This document shows positions 52,584 through 59,403 of a stretch of DNA of 64,000 nt, piece by piece. This DNA is from a virus. The position numbers were made by a program, and so were the translations under genes. The notes below the pieces were generated by a model. That model had not been told where the DNA came from. It saw only the letters and a list, made by a program, of their open reading frames with translations, and did no database searches. The number at the start of each line of letters is the position of its first letter. The stretch's first letter is position 1. Location: positions 40,981 to 104,980 of IMG/VR virus record IMGVR_UViG_3300029787_000010. One strand, 5' to 3'.

Positions 52584-53300
52584 TCATGTTGAAAGCAAGT
52601 CTACCATCGTATTTTCTACATTCCAGCCTATTCGGGTGGCCATCATACCCCTTCGGGTAGGTATGCCGGCTTTTTGTAAACGAATAAGGTCTTCCCGAAA
52701 TGGGTCAAAAATACGATGTTCTCCAAGGCGCTGTTGTTGCCACAGAGTATTCGCTTGCTCATCCCACCACTTATCCGCCTTATTGGCGACTAAAAGAATG
52801 ACTTTCGGCGTGTATTTTTTGCCTTTTAGCCAACTTTTTAGATTTCTGTACCGATATTGGCGATAAATGAGAGCGTCTACCAAGAATTTGAAGCCACCAA
52901 CGGCATCAATGGTCGTGTCACCCCCCGCCGAAGCCCTGTCATCAAACATAAACACCACCGCTTCTACCCTTCTGTTGACCATATCATCAACCCAAAGGTT
53001 CCAAAAACGCTGTTCACCACCCAAATCAGCCGAATGAATGACACGGGTTTCACCCTTGTACTTGACTCGCTTACGACTGGGGCGAGGGAGAAGGAATTTT
53101 CCAAGCACCTTTGTGTGTGTAGTACGCTTGTCAAGTGCAATATCCTCCATTTCACCGGGTGTAGTCAAGTATTTGTCCAATGTCGTCTTACCAGCCATCG
53201 GTGGTCCGTAAATACCAACACGGCGGGGAATCCAATAGTGGTAAAGTTCTTTGGCAAAAATAACGCCACCTACCATTGCGGAGCCCGCTGCTGCACTCAT
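52584..53300 (-). CDS. Ras/Arf/SR-beta-like small GTPase with hydrophobic N-terminal segment, 238 aa
   Basis: GTPase motifs are in order: G1 GPPMAGKT at residues 32-39, candidate G2 Thr near 60, G3 DLGGEQ at 92-97, and G4 NKAD at 173-176 (VANKADKW). Between G3 and G4 is VEAVVFMFDDRAS, the usual strand. Residues 4-17 are weakly hydrophobic (AAGSAMVGGVIFAK), too short and weak to call a membrane anchor securely. This arrangement recalls SR-beta/Arf-type GTPases. The G3 Gln is present in the E-Q pair. Neighbours upstream are two membrane proteins with 4-base overlaps, so the GTPase probably works at a membrane. A viral structural cluster is an unexpected place for it. Confidence 0.8.
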   Translation of the reverse strand: MSAAAGSAMVGGVIFAKELYHYWIPRRVGIYGPPMAGKTTLDKYLTTPGEMEDIALDKRTTHTKVLGKFLLPRPSRKRVKYKGETRVIHSADLGGEQRFWNLWVDDMVNRRVEAVVFMFDDRASAGGDTTIDAVGGFKFLVDALIYRQYRYRNLKSWLKGKKYTPKVILLVANKADKWWDEQANTLWQQQRLGEHRIFDPFREDLIRLQKAGIPTRRGMMATRIGWNVENTMVDLLST

Positions 53301-53542
53301 TCAAACCAGCCCATGACTTCATTGGCCATCCAATTGACAGTGTGTTCCCAAAAACTCCAATTGTTGTGGTACTCAAACGCACTAATTGCCAACGCACTGA
53401 TGAATGAAAAAATAATCGTCTTAACCCATCCCCATGTGCGCTCATAGGCAGTGTCCAAAGTGTTGGCCATGTGAATAGCACGGAGCGTTGACTCCGTCGC
53501 ATCATCACTTGGCGTTTTGAACAGCCAGCCCACAGACCTCAC
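53297..53542 (-). CDS. Small membrane protein upstream of the GTPase, 81 aa
   Basis: The gene overlaps both neighbours by four bases (ATGA), indicating coupled translation. Residues about 39-55 (WVKTIIFSFISALAISAF) form one membrane segment; the N-terminal 38 residues are soluble and the C-terminal 20 (NWSFWEHTVNWMANEVMGWF) amphipathic and aromatic. A second, interfacial helix is likely there. Coupling to the GTPase gene suggests it is a membrane partner. No recognised family. Confidence 0.7.
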   Translation of the reverse strand: MRSVGWLFKTPSDDATESTLRAIHMANTLDTAYERTWGWVKTIIFSFISALAISAFEYHNNWSFWEHTVNWMANEVMGWFE

Positions 53543-54075
53543 TCCTTCTTCTTGAATTTACCATCAGCGCCACGGTTGGCGCTGGTGTCTTTGTCGTCAA
53601 ACGATACGCCCAAATCAAGAGTTTTATCACCTTTCTCGGGATTAAATGAACCTGTGTCAAGCGAGATGGGGTCGGAGAGGTTCATCGGTGGTATTTTGCC
53701 GGGATTGTTTTCCATCCAACGAAGTTCTTGCTCAAGTTGTGCCTCTTGCATTCGCAACTCCATGTCCTGTCGTCGCCGTTCAAAGGTCATTTCCATAGAG
53801 CGGTATCGGTTCCTGCGCTCTCGTTCCATTTCGGATTGCCGAGCCTTGTCATCCATGCCCTGTTGAAAGAACATTTTGAAGAAGTAGTAGGCAATGCCTT
53901 GAACAAAGAAAGCGCCCATCGCATAGGTGAAAGCGTTCAACATTGTACTTTCTAAATCAATCCAAATACCGGCGTTAAAAACACCTATGGCAAGTCCGAC
54001 ATTTAACGACTGCATGAGGATAAGCCCCATCAGCCGGATTTCACTTTGGTCAACGCTTTGGCTACCGCTTGTCAT
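53539..54075 (-). CDS. Membrane-anchored coiled-coil protein, 178 aa
   Basis: Residues about 15-38 and 45-70 are hydrophobic (LMGLILMQSLNVGLAIGVFN, LNAFTYAMGAFFVQGIAYYF), giving two membrane segments. Residues 75-130 form a strongly charged coiled coil (SEMERERRNRYRSMEMTFER, QDMELRMQEAQLEQELRW). The C-terminal part is short and charged, ending FKKKE. ATG at 54075 has AGAGG upstream. It is the first gene after a hairpin-containing gap and overlaps the next membrane gene by four bases. It may recruit the GTPase to a membrane. The family is not recognised. Confidence 0.7.
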   Translation of the reverse strand: MTSGSQSVDQSEIRLMGLILMQSLNVGLAIGVFNAGIWIDLESTMLNAFTYAMGAFFVQGIAYYFFKMFFQQGMDDKARQSEMERERRNRYRSMEMTFERRRQDMELRMQEAQLEQELRWMENNPGKIPPMNLSDPISLDTGSFNPEKGDKTLDLGVSFDDKDTSANRGADGKFKKKE

Positions 54076-54128
54076 GCAATCCTCTCATATAACCCCAAAA
54101 TGCACAAGGACATAAAACCTTCTAAGGT

Positions 54129-54160
54129 GGGCTGTACGCTGAGAGGTAGCGAAACAGCCC
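54129..54160 (-). terminator. Hairpin between two gene groups
   Basis: An imperfect inverted repeat, GGGCTGT...ACAGCCC with an inner AGCG/CGCT pair, forms a stem of about eleven pairs. It starts eight bases after the stop at 54168 and is followed on the minus strand by ACCTTAGAAGGTTTTATG. It could reduce transcription between the tag-bearing genes and the membrane/GTPase set, or act as an RNA processing site. Confidence 0.4.
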
Positions 54161-54167
54161 TTGAGTA

Positions 54168-55313
54168 TCAGTCTTCCTTGTCCTTTTTGTCGTCCCGCTT
54201 ACCGTTGGTAGACGGGCCGGGGCCGGCTTTGGAACCAATGACGATGACCATGCCGTGAGCAGGCTTTTTCTTTTTGTCATCATCGGCTTTCGTCATGCAA
54301 TGCATTTTGTTGACGCAGCCTTTCTTGCCACAGCGTTCGCACACACTGGCTTTCATAATGTTGCGTTCCATTACACCCAAGGTGGAGTTGATGAGATTGT
54401 TTCCAAGTGACATAGGCGTCCCCTTCTGTTTGATGGAAGGGGCCTGCATATTTGATGATGTCGGAGCCGACTGGAATTGCTTGCCTTGGAAAATATCCTT
54501 GTCAGCCATACCGCTCACACCGACATTTTGCACACCGCCAACGCCGCCGGACTGTTGGCCTGCGAGTTGAAAGCCCTGTTGACCGCCTTGTCCTGCACCA
54601 AAGCCGGCCACGGCTCCTGTTGTACCTGCCGCAAAGTTTGGAAATTCTGTATCTGTAGGCGAAAACGGACCCATTCCCAACGCCATCATAAGTTCGGGAG
54701 CATAAGCGGCGGCGGCACCAGCGCCAGTGGCTCCGGTCATGACAGCACCCCGTTTTGCACGCTGACCCAATGTCAACGGAGCGACTGGCGCTTGTGCTCT
54801 CGGAGCCAACCTTGCAGCCCGTGCTTGGGCAGCATTGAAGGCTTGACGCTGAGCACCAAGTTGAGAAGGAGAAACATAGGGGGCTACATCACCAAAGGCA
54901 TAACCAATTTCGGGATTATCTCGCTGTAACATGCCCCTTCGCTGCTGAGCAGACAACGCTTGATGGCGGGCCGCAGCCTCAGCCGCCTCCTTTTCTGCGG
55001 CTTCTCGTGCTGCTGCACGCTTTGCTGCACGGCGGCCGCCAAACCTCCGGGCCAAAAAGCCCCCACCCTTGACGGGGACAACGCCCTCGGCAAATCCCGA
55101 ACCAAATTCAGCAAGGTTGCTACCGAGTGAATCATTACCTTCTGCAACGGCTGTACCGAGGATTGGCTCGGACACTTCGTTTCGCTTAAGGTTTTGAGCG
55201 CCACGGAAGCCGCCGTAAAGTGCCATCGCCGCCGGAACGAGAAACGGAGCCACCTTCTCCACACGATGCCCTTCTTCAAGGACAGACCAAGCGGCGTCAG
55301 TTGGACTCAGCAT
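54168..55313 (-). CDS. Ala-rich protein with N-terminal SPTDAAW tag and C-terminal Cys cluster, 381 aa
   Basis: An ATG at 55313 starts the protein right at the tag (MLSPTDAAWSVLEEG), as in other tag genes; the ATG at 55331 would add six residues. After the tag come an Ala/Arg/Glu coiled coil (AAAREAAEKEAAEAAARHQA), a Gly/Ala-rich region with many Gln, and near the end a Cys group (CERCGKKGCVNKMHC). The last part is very basic (KADDDKKKKPAHG, KRDDKKDKED). It ends before the hairpin gap and the membrane-GTPase set. The tag suggests it belongs to the same cargo set. Confidence 0.7.
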   Translation of the reverse strand: MLSPTDAAWSVLEEGHRVEKVAPFLVPAAMALYGGFRGAQNLKRNEVSEPILGTAVAEGNDSLGSNLAEFGSGFAEGVVPVKGGGFLARRFGGRRAAKRAAAREAAEKEAAEAAARHQALSAQQRRGMLQRDNPEIGYAFGDVAPYVSPSQLGAQRQAFNAAQARAARLAPRAQAPVAPLTLGQRAKRGAVMTGATGAGAAAAYAPELMMALGMGPFSPTDTEFPNFAAGTTGAVAGFGAGQGGQQGFQLAGQQSGGVGGVQNVGVSGMADKDIFQGKQFQSAPTSSNMQAPSIKQKGTPMSLGNNLINSTLGVMERNIMKASVCERCGKKGCVNKMHCMTKADDDKKKKPAHGMVIVIGSKAGPGPSTNGKRDDKKDKED

Positions 55314-55542
55314 GCAACCAGTTACCCCCATGTTTCATTTTTTCATAAGCCTGTCGCAACATCATGTACTGCTCTTGAGCATCCACAAGGTCGGCGAGCA
55401 ACACATCGTTGCCGTCGCAAGCCTCCTCCAACATGTCAATGATGTCAGCGTAGTGGTCAAGCAAGTCCTGCATGATTTGCAGATGGTCTTCCAGCGTAAG
55501 CACGAACTGAAAGCCCCAACTGTCAAAGGGATATTCGGTCAT
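55297..55542 (-). CDS. Small acidic helical protein, 81 aa
   Basis: The ATG at 55542 overlaps the preceding stop (TGATG) and follows GGTGAGTG. The protein is a single acidic coiled coil (LEDHLQIMQDLLDHYADIID, LLADLVDAQEQYMMLRQAYE) with a Tyr/Phe/Trp start (EYPFDSWGFQFVLTLE). There is no tag. It sits between two tag-bearing genes, so it could be an assembly helper for them. No family is recognised. Confidence 0.7.
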   Translation of the reverse strand: MTEYPFDSWGFQFVLTLEDHLQIMQDLLDHYADIIDMLEEACDGNDVLLADLVDAQEQYMMLRQAYEKMKHGGNWLHAESN

Positions 55543-56804
55543 CACCACTCACCTTTGAGGAGGCGGAACGAAAGGTCCATCGGTTCGCCGGTTGTGAAAT
55601 ATCCGCCAAAAGGTACGCCTTGAAAAGTGGGTTCTTCTTGGAGTTGCCCTGCGTGGTCCATTATCCGAATATAATTGGCTTGGGGGCGGTCGCGGGGGCC
55701 TTCTGCAAGAAGTTCGTCCATGAAATTTTCGTACTGTGGCATGACTGTGACTTTAGGGACACTTGGAATTGTAGGTAAGCCGGGCTGAATAACATCTTCA
55801 TGAAACAATTGGTTGAAACTACTCGGATGAATCATGAAGCCCGCCTCGGAACCAATGTCATTTGTGTTGAATACTTGCTGCGGACTGGTACCGTAAAACG
55901 GGAGCGGGCCTTTAGTCCAACCACGCCCGTAGTCAAAAGATGCGTTCGGTTCACCGGGATGATGTGTGGCTGCGTCAATGTTTTCCTCCAATTTGCGCCG
56001 AGCCATTTCTTGATTTTGCGCTGCCCTTGTCGCACGCAGTTTTTCACTTGCACGCTCAACTGCTTCCGGATTAGCAGCGAAGTTTTTGGTCGGTTGTCCA
56101 CGGGCAGGACGACTTTGCTCAAGACGACGGAGTTGTCCTCGTGAAAGCGTTTGTCCGGGCGCTCGCTTGCGGTTAAATTGACGCATCAAGTCTTCTTCAC
56201 GCTGCTCAAACTCATCCATGTCGTCGGGCGAACGCTGGTCCAAGTCAAACTTGAGTAGAAGCCAAGCGATGTCCATAGGGTCGCCCTTGAGGGTACCTCG
56301 CTCTTTGAAGTGGCGGGCCCTGTTGGTGTGAGGGTCTTCGGCGACGAGGGTGTGGTCTTTCGTGTGGCTCATGTCCGGACCTCCTTTACCCTCAATGCCC
56401 CTATGTCGGCGTTCACGCTTGAGTTCTTCCCGATACTTGACACGCTCGGGCGTGGACTCGTACTCGGTGTCGTACTCCAACTTGTGGCGCTTGGCCTCGG
56501 GGCTGACAGGTCGCTTGAGCACCAGTGATTTGACAATCGTTGGCTTCCCGCCGACACCTTGCTTCTTGCTACGCTTCCGCTTGGTTGCCGCACGCTTCTG
56601 CCCTTCGCTCATGGAGCCACTGGTCTTCGGCGTCTTGCTGGACACCTTGACTGACGGGCGGCACTTGGGGTAGCCTTTGCTTCCTTTCTTCGCTTTGGAA
56701 CGACCACATGGCGGGTGCTTACCGTCCTTGTCCTTGCGAGACACATCCACCCACTTCTCCTTGAACCAGCGGTTCAAGTTCTTGCGGACGACGACTTTGC
56801 TCAT
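55542..56804 (-). CDS. DUF5872-like basic protein with two copies of the AW tag, 420 aa
   Basis: ATG at 56804 follows GGGGAAG and overlaps the preceding stop (ATGA). Residues 1-80 match the pattern of a basic Cys-containing family of aquatic viruses (WFKEKWVDVSRK, GKHPPCGRSKAKKGSKGYPK, MSEGQKRAATKRKRSKK), which I associate with DUF5872. Residues about 174-185 (GDPMDIAWLLLK) hold one internal tag and residues 409-419 (GEPMDLSFRLLK) a second tag, which ends with GEW at the very C terminus. Between them are charged helices (REEDLMRQFNRKRAPG) and a Pro/Gly-rich region. It is the only protein with two clear tags. DNA binding is plausible but not shown. Confidence 0.75.
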   Translation of the reverse strand: MSKVVVRKNLNRWFKEKWVDVSRKDKDGKHPPCGRSKAKKGSKGYPKCRPSVKVSSKTPKTSGSMSEGQKRAATKRKRSKKQGVGGKPTIVKSLVLKRPVSPEAKRHKLEYDTEYESTPERVKYREELKRERRHRGIEGKGGPDMSHTKDHTLVAEDPHTNRARHFKERGTLKGDPMDIAWLLLKFDLDQRSPDDMDEFEQREEDLMRQFNRKRAPGQTLSRGQLRRLEQSRPARGQPTKNFAANPEAVERASEKLRATRAAQNQEMARRKLEENIDAATHHPGEPNASFDYGRGWTKGPLPFYGTSPQQVFNTNDIGSEAGFMIHPSSFNQLFHEDVIQPGLPTIPSVPKVTVMPQYENFMDELLAEGPRDRPQANYIRIMDHAGQLQEEPTFQGVPFGGYFTTGEPMDLSFRLLKGEW

Positions 56805-57013
56805 TTCTTCCCCGCCCAAGCATCACACACATGGTCAGCACGACAGGTAAAGTCGTACCACTCACAGTACCCCGTCATGGGGTCATCGGTCTTTGAAGAA
56901 TCCCAAGCCTTGCAGTTGCCGCACTTCTTCGGCCCTGTGGCTTTGCGATAATTTGGAGCATCCTCCTTGCCCTTGATGATACGCCAAGCATGTTCAAGGG
57001 CTTCAAGATTCAT
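56801..57013 (-). CDS. Cys-rich small protein with AW tag, HiPIP-like Cys pattern, 70 aa
   Basis: The N terminus MNLEALEHAWRIIKGKED carries the tag without the Pro. Cysteines are at 31, 34, 50, 57 and 63 (CGNC, TGYCEWYDFTCRADHVCDAW). Cys-x2-Cys ... Cys ... Cys-D-x-W resembles small phage proteins with a high-potential iron-sulfur or zinc-binding look. Whether it binds iron-sulfur or zinc is not clear. It overlaps both neighbours by four bases. It is one of a series of short payloads attached to the tag. Confidence 0.7.
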   Translation of the reverse strand: MNLEALEHAWRIIKGKEDAPNYRKATGPKKCGNCKAWDSSKTDDPMTGYCEWYDFTCRADHVCDAWAGKK

Positions 57014-57201
57014 TTCTTCTTCCCCTTCTTTCCTTTGAACTTACCTTTACAGTACTGTACAGCCCATCCGTTAGCATACGCTGAGGGATAAACTTTGAAC
57101 TTACGCTTCGCCGCCGCTTTACCAGCAGGGCACAACTTCTTCTCAAGAAGGTCCCAAGCCGTCTGCATGCCAAAGCAGTGTTCACAGTCGCAATCGGTCA
57201 T
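57010..57201 (-). CDS. Small basic protein with variant AW tag (KVYPSAYANG family), 63 aa
   Basis: ATG at 57201 lies in the junction TGATACGATG. Residues 11-21 (GMQTAWDLLEK) are the tag in a variant form, following a Cys-rich start (DCDCEHC). Residues 24-51 (CPAGKAAAKRKFKVYPSAYA, with a later Cys at 51) match a small basic family seen in phages and large DNA viruses, function unknown. The last residues are Lys/Gly only (KGKFKGKKGKKK). The basic tail could bind nucleic acid. Confidence 0.75.
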   Translation of the reverse strand: MTDCDCEHCFGMQTAWDLLEKKLCPAGKAAAKRKFKVYPSAYANGWAVQYCKGKFKGKKGKKK

Positions 57202-57205
57202 CGTA

Positions 57206-57439
57206 TCACAGTCCGTCCATTAAAACGACATCGCCGTGTGGACTAATTTTCACATTGTCCATGGAAGCAATCAACTTCTTGCACTCAGCCTTGGGTCGGT
57301 CGCAGGCTTTGCAGCAGTCCTCCAACGACGCCGCCCCGCCTTCTTTCTTCAAGCAAGCAATGAGTTTTTTCTTAGCCTCTTCGTCACTTGCGTTCTTTTC
57401 TTCTTTCAACAAGGTCCATGCGGTTTCAAACGGATTCAT
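57206..57439 (-). CDS. Small Cys-containing helical protein with AW tag, 77 aa
   Basis: It starts with MNPFETAWTLLKEEKN, the consensus tag. Then come a Lys/Glu-rich helix (ASDEEAKKKLIACLKKEGG) and a Cys group (C-C-x2-C and a further Cys) in LEDCCKACDRPKAECKKL. The end is a short strand (NVKISPHGDVVLMDG). AAGGAG precedes the start, which overlaps the upstream stop (ATGA). It is one of the shortest tag proteins and shows the tag plus a compact helical Cys-rich payload. Confidence 0.8.
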   Translation of the reverse strand: MNPFETAWTLLKEEKNASDEEAKKKLIACLKKEGGAASLEDCCKACDRPKAECKKLIASMDNVKISPHGDVVLMDGL

Positions 57440-57885
57440 GCTCGCTCACTCCTTGCGTCTATCAAATCTTGAAGAGTAGGCCCTCTTTGCGGGCGACCGA
57501 TGGTGCTTTCGCCCGAATCGGGGTCACTGACATAAAAGGAAGAAGGCATTCCTGTCCCTCGTTCCTTTTCTGTTTTATAAGGTAGGTATTGATGAGGTAG
57601 CCTGTGTTCGGGAGCCATCTCCGACATAGAATAAGCACTTTGCCTAAACATGGCCGGTGCGAAAGAAGCGTACTCGCCAGTCAACCCAGCAGGAACAACA
57701 CCCGCCCGCTCCAAGGCCTCGTTGACATCTCTCAATTCTTCATGTTCGTACAGCGTGGAATAGCCGCCCTTGTCAAACCCTTCATCTGCTCTATGTTTCG
57801 GAACAGCAGGCAAGCCCCCGTACTTCTCTGCAAAGGCAAAGTTTTCCCGCTTTAAAAGAAGCCACGCTTGTTCCATTGGGGTCAA
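57436..57885 (-). CDS. Tag-bearing protein with Tyr/Pro-rich disordered tail, 149 aa
   Basis: I choose a TTG at 57885, six bases after GAGGTG, over the GTG at 57894 that overlaps the ribosome site. This makes the protein start exactly at the tag, TPMEQAWLLLKRENFAF. The remainder has Tyr, Pro, Gly, Glu and Arg with few hydrophobic residues (EYASFAPAMFRQSAYSMSEM, LPHQYLPYKTEKERG), so it is likely disordered. No enzyme motif is visible. Confidence 0.75.
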   Translation of the reverse strand: MTPMEQAWLLLKRENFAFAEKYGGLPAVPKHRADEGFDKGGYSTLYEHEELRDVNEALERAGVVPAGLTGEYASFAPAMFRQSAYSMSEMAPEHRLPHQYLPYKTEKERGTGMPSSFYVSDPDSGESTIGRPQRGPTLQDLIDARSERA

Positions 57886-57904
57886 CAGTTTCACCTCAAA
57901 ACTT

Positions 57905-58327
57905 TCATTCTGTACCCATGTACTGACCTTGTGCGTCCATTGCTAACGCCGCTTCAAGGGCCTCTTCGGGACTTTGTTGATAAAAACTGTAAGGTATTTT
58001 TCCTACCGGGATAGTAGGTTGTCCTCGCTCTAACTCATGGGGGTATGGAATATCCGACCTGTAGCCCGGATTTGAAACAGCAGTTATGTCCCCTGCGCGG
58101 TGAGCCACTGCGGGGTGAACGGTCCTAACATTCCTTGTCATCTCGGTAGATGGTTGACGGCCTCCTGCCATCCCACGAGCGTAAGGGTTGGATTTACCAC
58201 CCGGCTTCGTAGCAGTTTGAGTTATCTGTGGTTTAGGGTCTGCGAAGGCTTCACGAAACCCTTTTTCGTCTTGTTGCCTAAAATCGTCTTGTTTCAATAC
58301 GGTCCACGCTATGTCTATCGGATTCAA
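57905..58327 (-). CDS. Tag-bearing protein with disordered tail, 140 aa
   Basis: A TTG at 58327 gives the N terminus NPIDIAWTVLKQDDF, right at the tag, with GAGGTGG upstream; it overlaps the preceding stop as TTGA, as other genes overlap with ATGA. The body is Pro/Gly/Thr/Arg-rich (PKPQITQTATKPGGKSNPYA, RTVHPAVAHRAGD). One conserved-looking part near the end (EEALEAALAMDAQG) is helical. No family is recognised. Similar THP/HPAI-type stretches occur in two other tag proteins (LHPAIAGLL, AHPAIGGLL), suggesting shared ancestry. Confidence 0.75.
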   Translation of the reverse strand: MNPIDIAWTVLKQDDFRQQDEKGFREAFADPKPQITQTATKPGGKSNPYARGMAGGRQPSTEMTRNVRTVHPAVAHRAGDITAVSNPGYRSDIPYPHELERGQPTIPVGKIPYSFYQQSPEEALEAALAMDAQGQYMGTE

Positions 58328-59118
58328 CAGTTCCACCTCTTGAGTGATGCTCCCTTGGGAGTGAGTTTACCCTTCTTGCTGGTCGGGCCTTTGACGCCCG
58401 ACATGCGAGCACAGAATGATTTACGACGCTTGGCGGATTTACTACCGGGCTTCAACTTACTCGGCTTCTTGGTGACGGGTGGCTTGAGGTTTGCACCCGT
58501 CTTGCGCTTAGCGGCGGCACGACCTTTAGCGTTCAGCCCGCCTTTCTTGTTATGCTTGTTAGGGTTGTAGCCATGGAATGGCTTGGATTTTTTCTTAGCC
58601 TTCATTAGCGCAAAAGCGTTATCCATCGGCGAACAACAATCGCAGAATGAAACATCGGACCAGTCGGTCTTGGCAACATCTCCTTCACCCATCTGCTGTG
58701 TTGCTAACTGTGTTGCTTCCTCATTGGACATCCCTTGAAGTTTGAAAGCGGCAATCATATCAGCCATTTCTTGAGATATGTTTTGTGGGAATGAGGCAGC
58801 AAAAGACCCACTCATCATTTGTTCAAACTTCCTTGCTTGTTCTTCTCGCTGTGCTTGCGCCGCTCTAATTTCCTCCATAGCCGAATCCATAGGGTTTGGC
58901 TCTTGAGGTTCATCGGTCTTCACATTACCGCCAGCAGAAATCTGTGTGTTGTTGTCACCCGTTATTCTTTGGTTGACATCTCTTTTACTTGTGTCAATAT
59001 GGGGTTCATCGGCTTCGGCGGGCGATAGCGTTGAAAAAGGAATTAGAACACGACGCTTCATCTTTGAAATGCTGGGCGAATGCGACTGAGAGATGACCCT
59101 TACTAAAGCGTCCGCCAT
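58324..59118 (-). CDS. DUF6321-like basic protein with internal AW-type tag, 264 aa
   Basis: The ATG at 59118 lacks a Shine-Dalgarno; an ATG at 59061 (KRRVLIPFST) is the other possible start. Residues 75-80 (NPMDSA) are a partial tag, and residues 162-173 (CSPMDNAFALMK) a full one, following CDCC. Residues about 113-145 form a small three-helix region (ISQEMADMIAAFKLQGMSNE), loosely UBA-like. Residues 191-264 (KKGGLNAKGRAAAKRKTGAN, then KSFCARMSGVKGP and SLKRWNC) are the pattern I associate with DUF6321, a basic family of phages and large viruses. The strong positive charge suggests nucleic-acid contact. Confidence 0.75.
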   Translation of the reverse strand: MADALVRVISQSHSPSISKMKRRVLIPFSTLSPAEADEPHIDTSKRDVNQRITGDNNTQISAGGNVKTDEPQEPNPMDSAMEEIRAAQAQREEQARKFEQMMSGSFAASFPQNISQEMADMIAAFKLQGMSNEEATQLATQQMGEGDVAKTDWSDVSFCDCCSPMDNAFALMKAKKKSKPFHGYNPNKHNKKGGLNAKGRAAAKRKTGANLKPPVTKKPSKLKPGSKSAKRRKSFCARMSGVKGPTSKKGKLTPKGASLKRWNC

Positions 59119-59144
59119 GTGGCGTGACAGCGTGGGTGGCTACA

Positions 59145-59279
59145 TCAAAGTTTCCACATGTGCTCACACTTTGGACATAGCCACGCTACGCCGTGAAGTG
59201 TGCCTCCAGCCTTGGAGTACAATCGTTGAGTAGGTTGTTGCTGACAATAGGGGCAGGCAGGACTTTTGCGCCGTGGCAT
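59145..59279 (-). CDS. Small zinc-ribbon protein, 44 aa
   Basis: A short frame from ATG at 59279 (GGTGA six bases upstream) to TGA at 59147-59145. C9-x2-C12 and C35-x2-C38 form a zinc ribbon (ACPYCQQQ, LCPKCEHMWKL). It lacks the tag. It lies downstream of the 12-base inverted repeat and close to the DUF6321-like gene. The very short size and the position after the inverted repeat suggest independent control, but this is not shown. Confidence 0.7.
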   Translation of the reverse strand: MPRRKSPACPYCQQQPTQRLYSKAGGTLHGVAWLCPKCEHMWKL

Positions 59280-59296
59280 GCGTTTCACCGAAAGGG

Positions 59297-59375
59297 GGGA
59301 GAGGCGGTGGAATGAAGAAATACAACAAGTGATTCAGAGCCCAAAAGAACACACAGTGGAGGTACCGCCTCTCCC
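59297..59375 (-). repeat. 12-base inverted repeat in the gap before the 44-residue gene
   Basis: GGGAGAGGCGGT at 59297-59308 and ACCGCCTCTCCC at 59364-59375 are perfect complements with 55 bases between. They would fold as a long-range stem in the minus-strand transcript between the stop at 59404 and the ATG at 59279. Function could be termination, attenuation or processing; no T-run follows clearly. Confidence 0.5.
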
Positions 59376-59403
59376 TTAGTACCCTATGTTCGGCATCCCC
59401 TAC

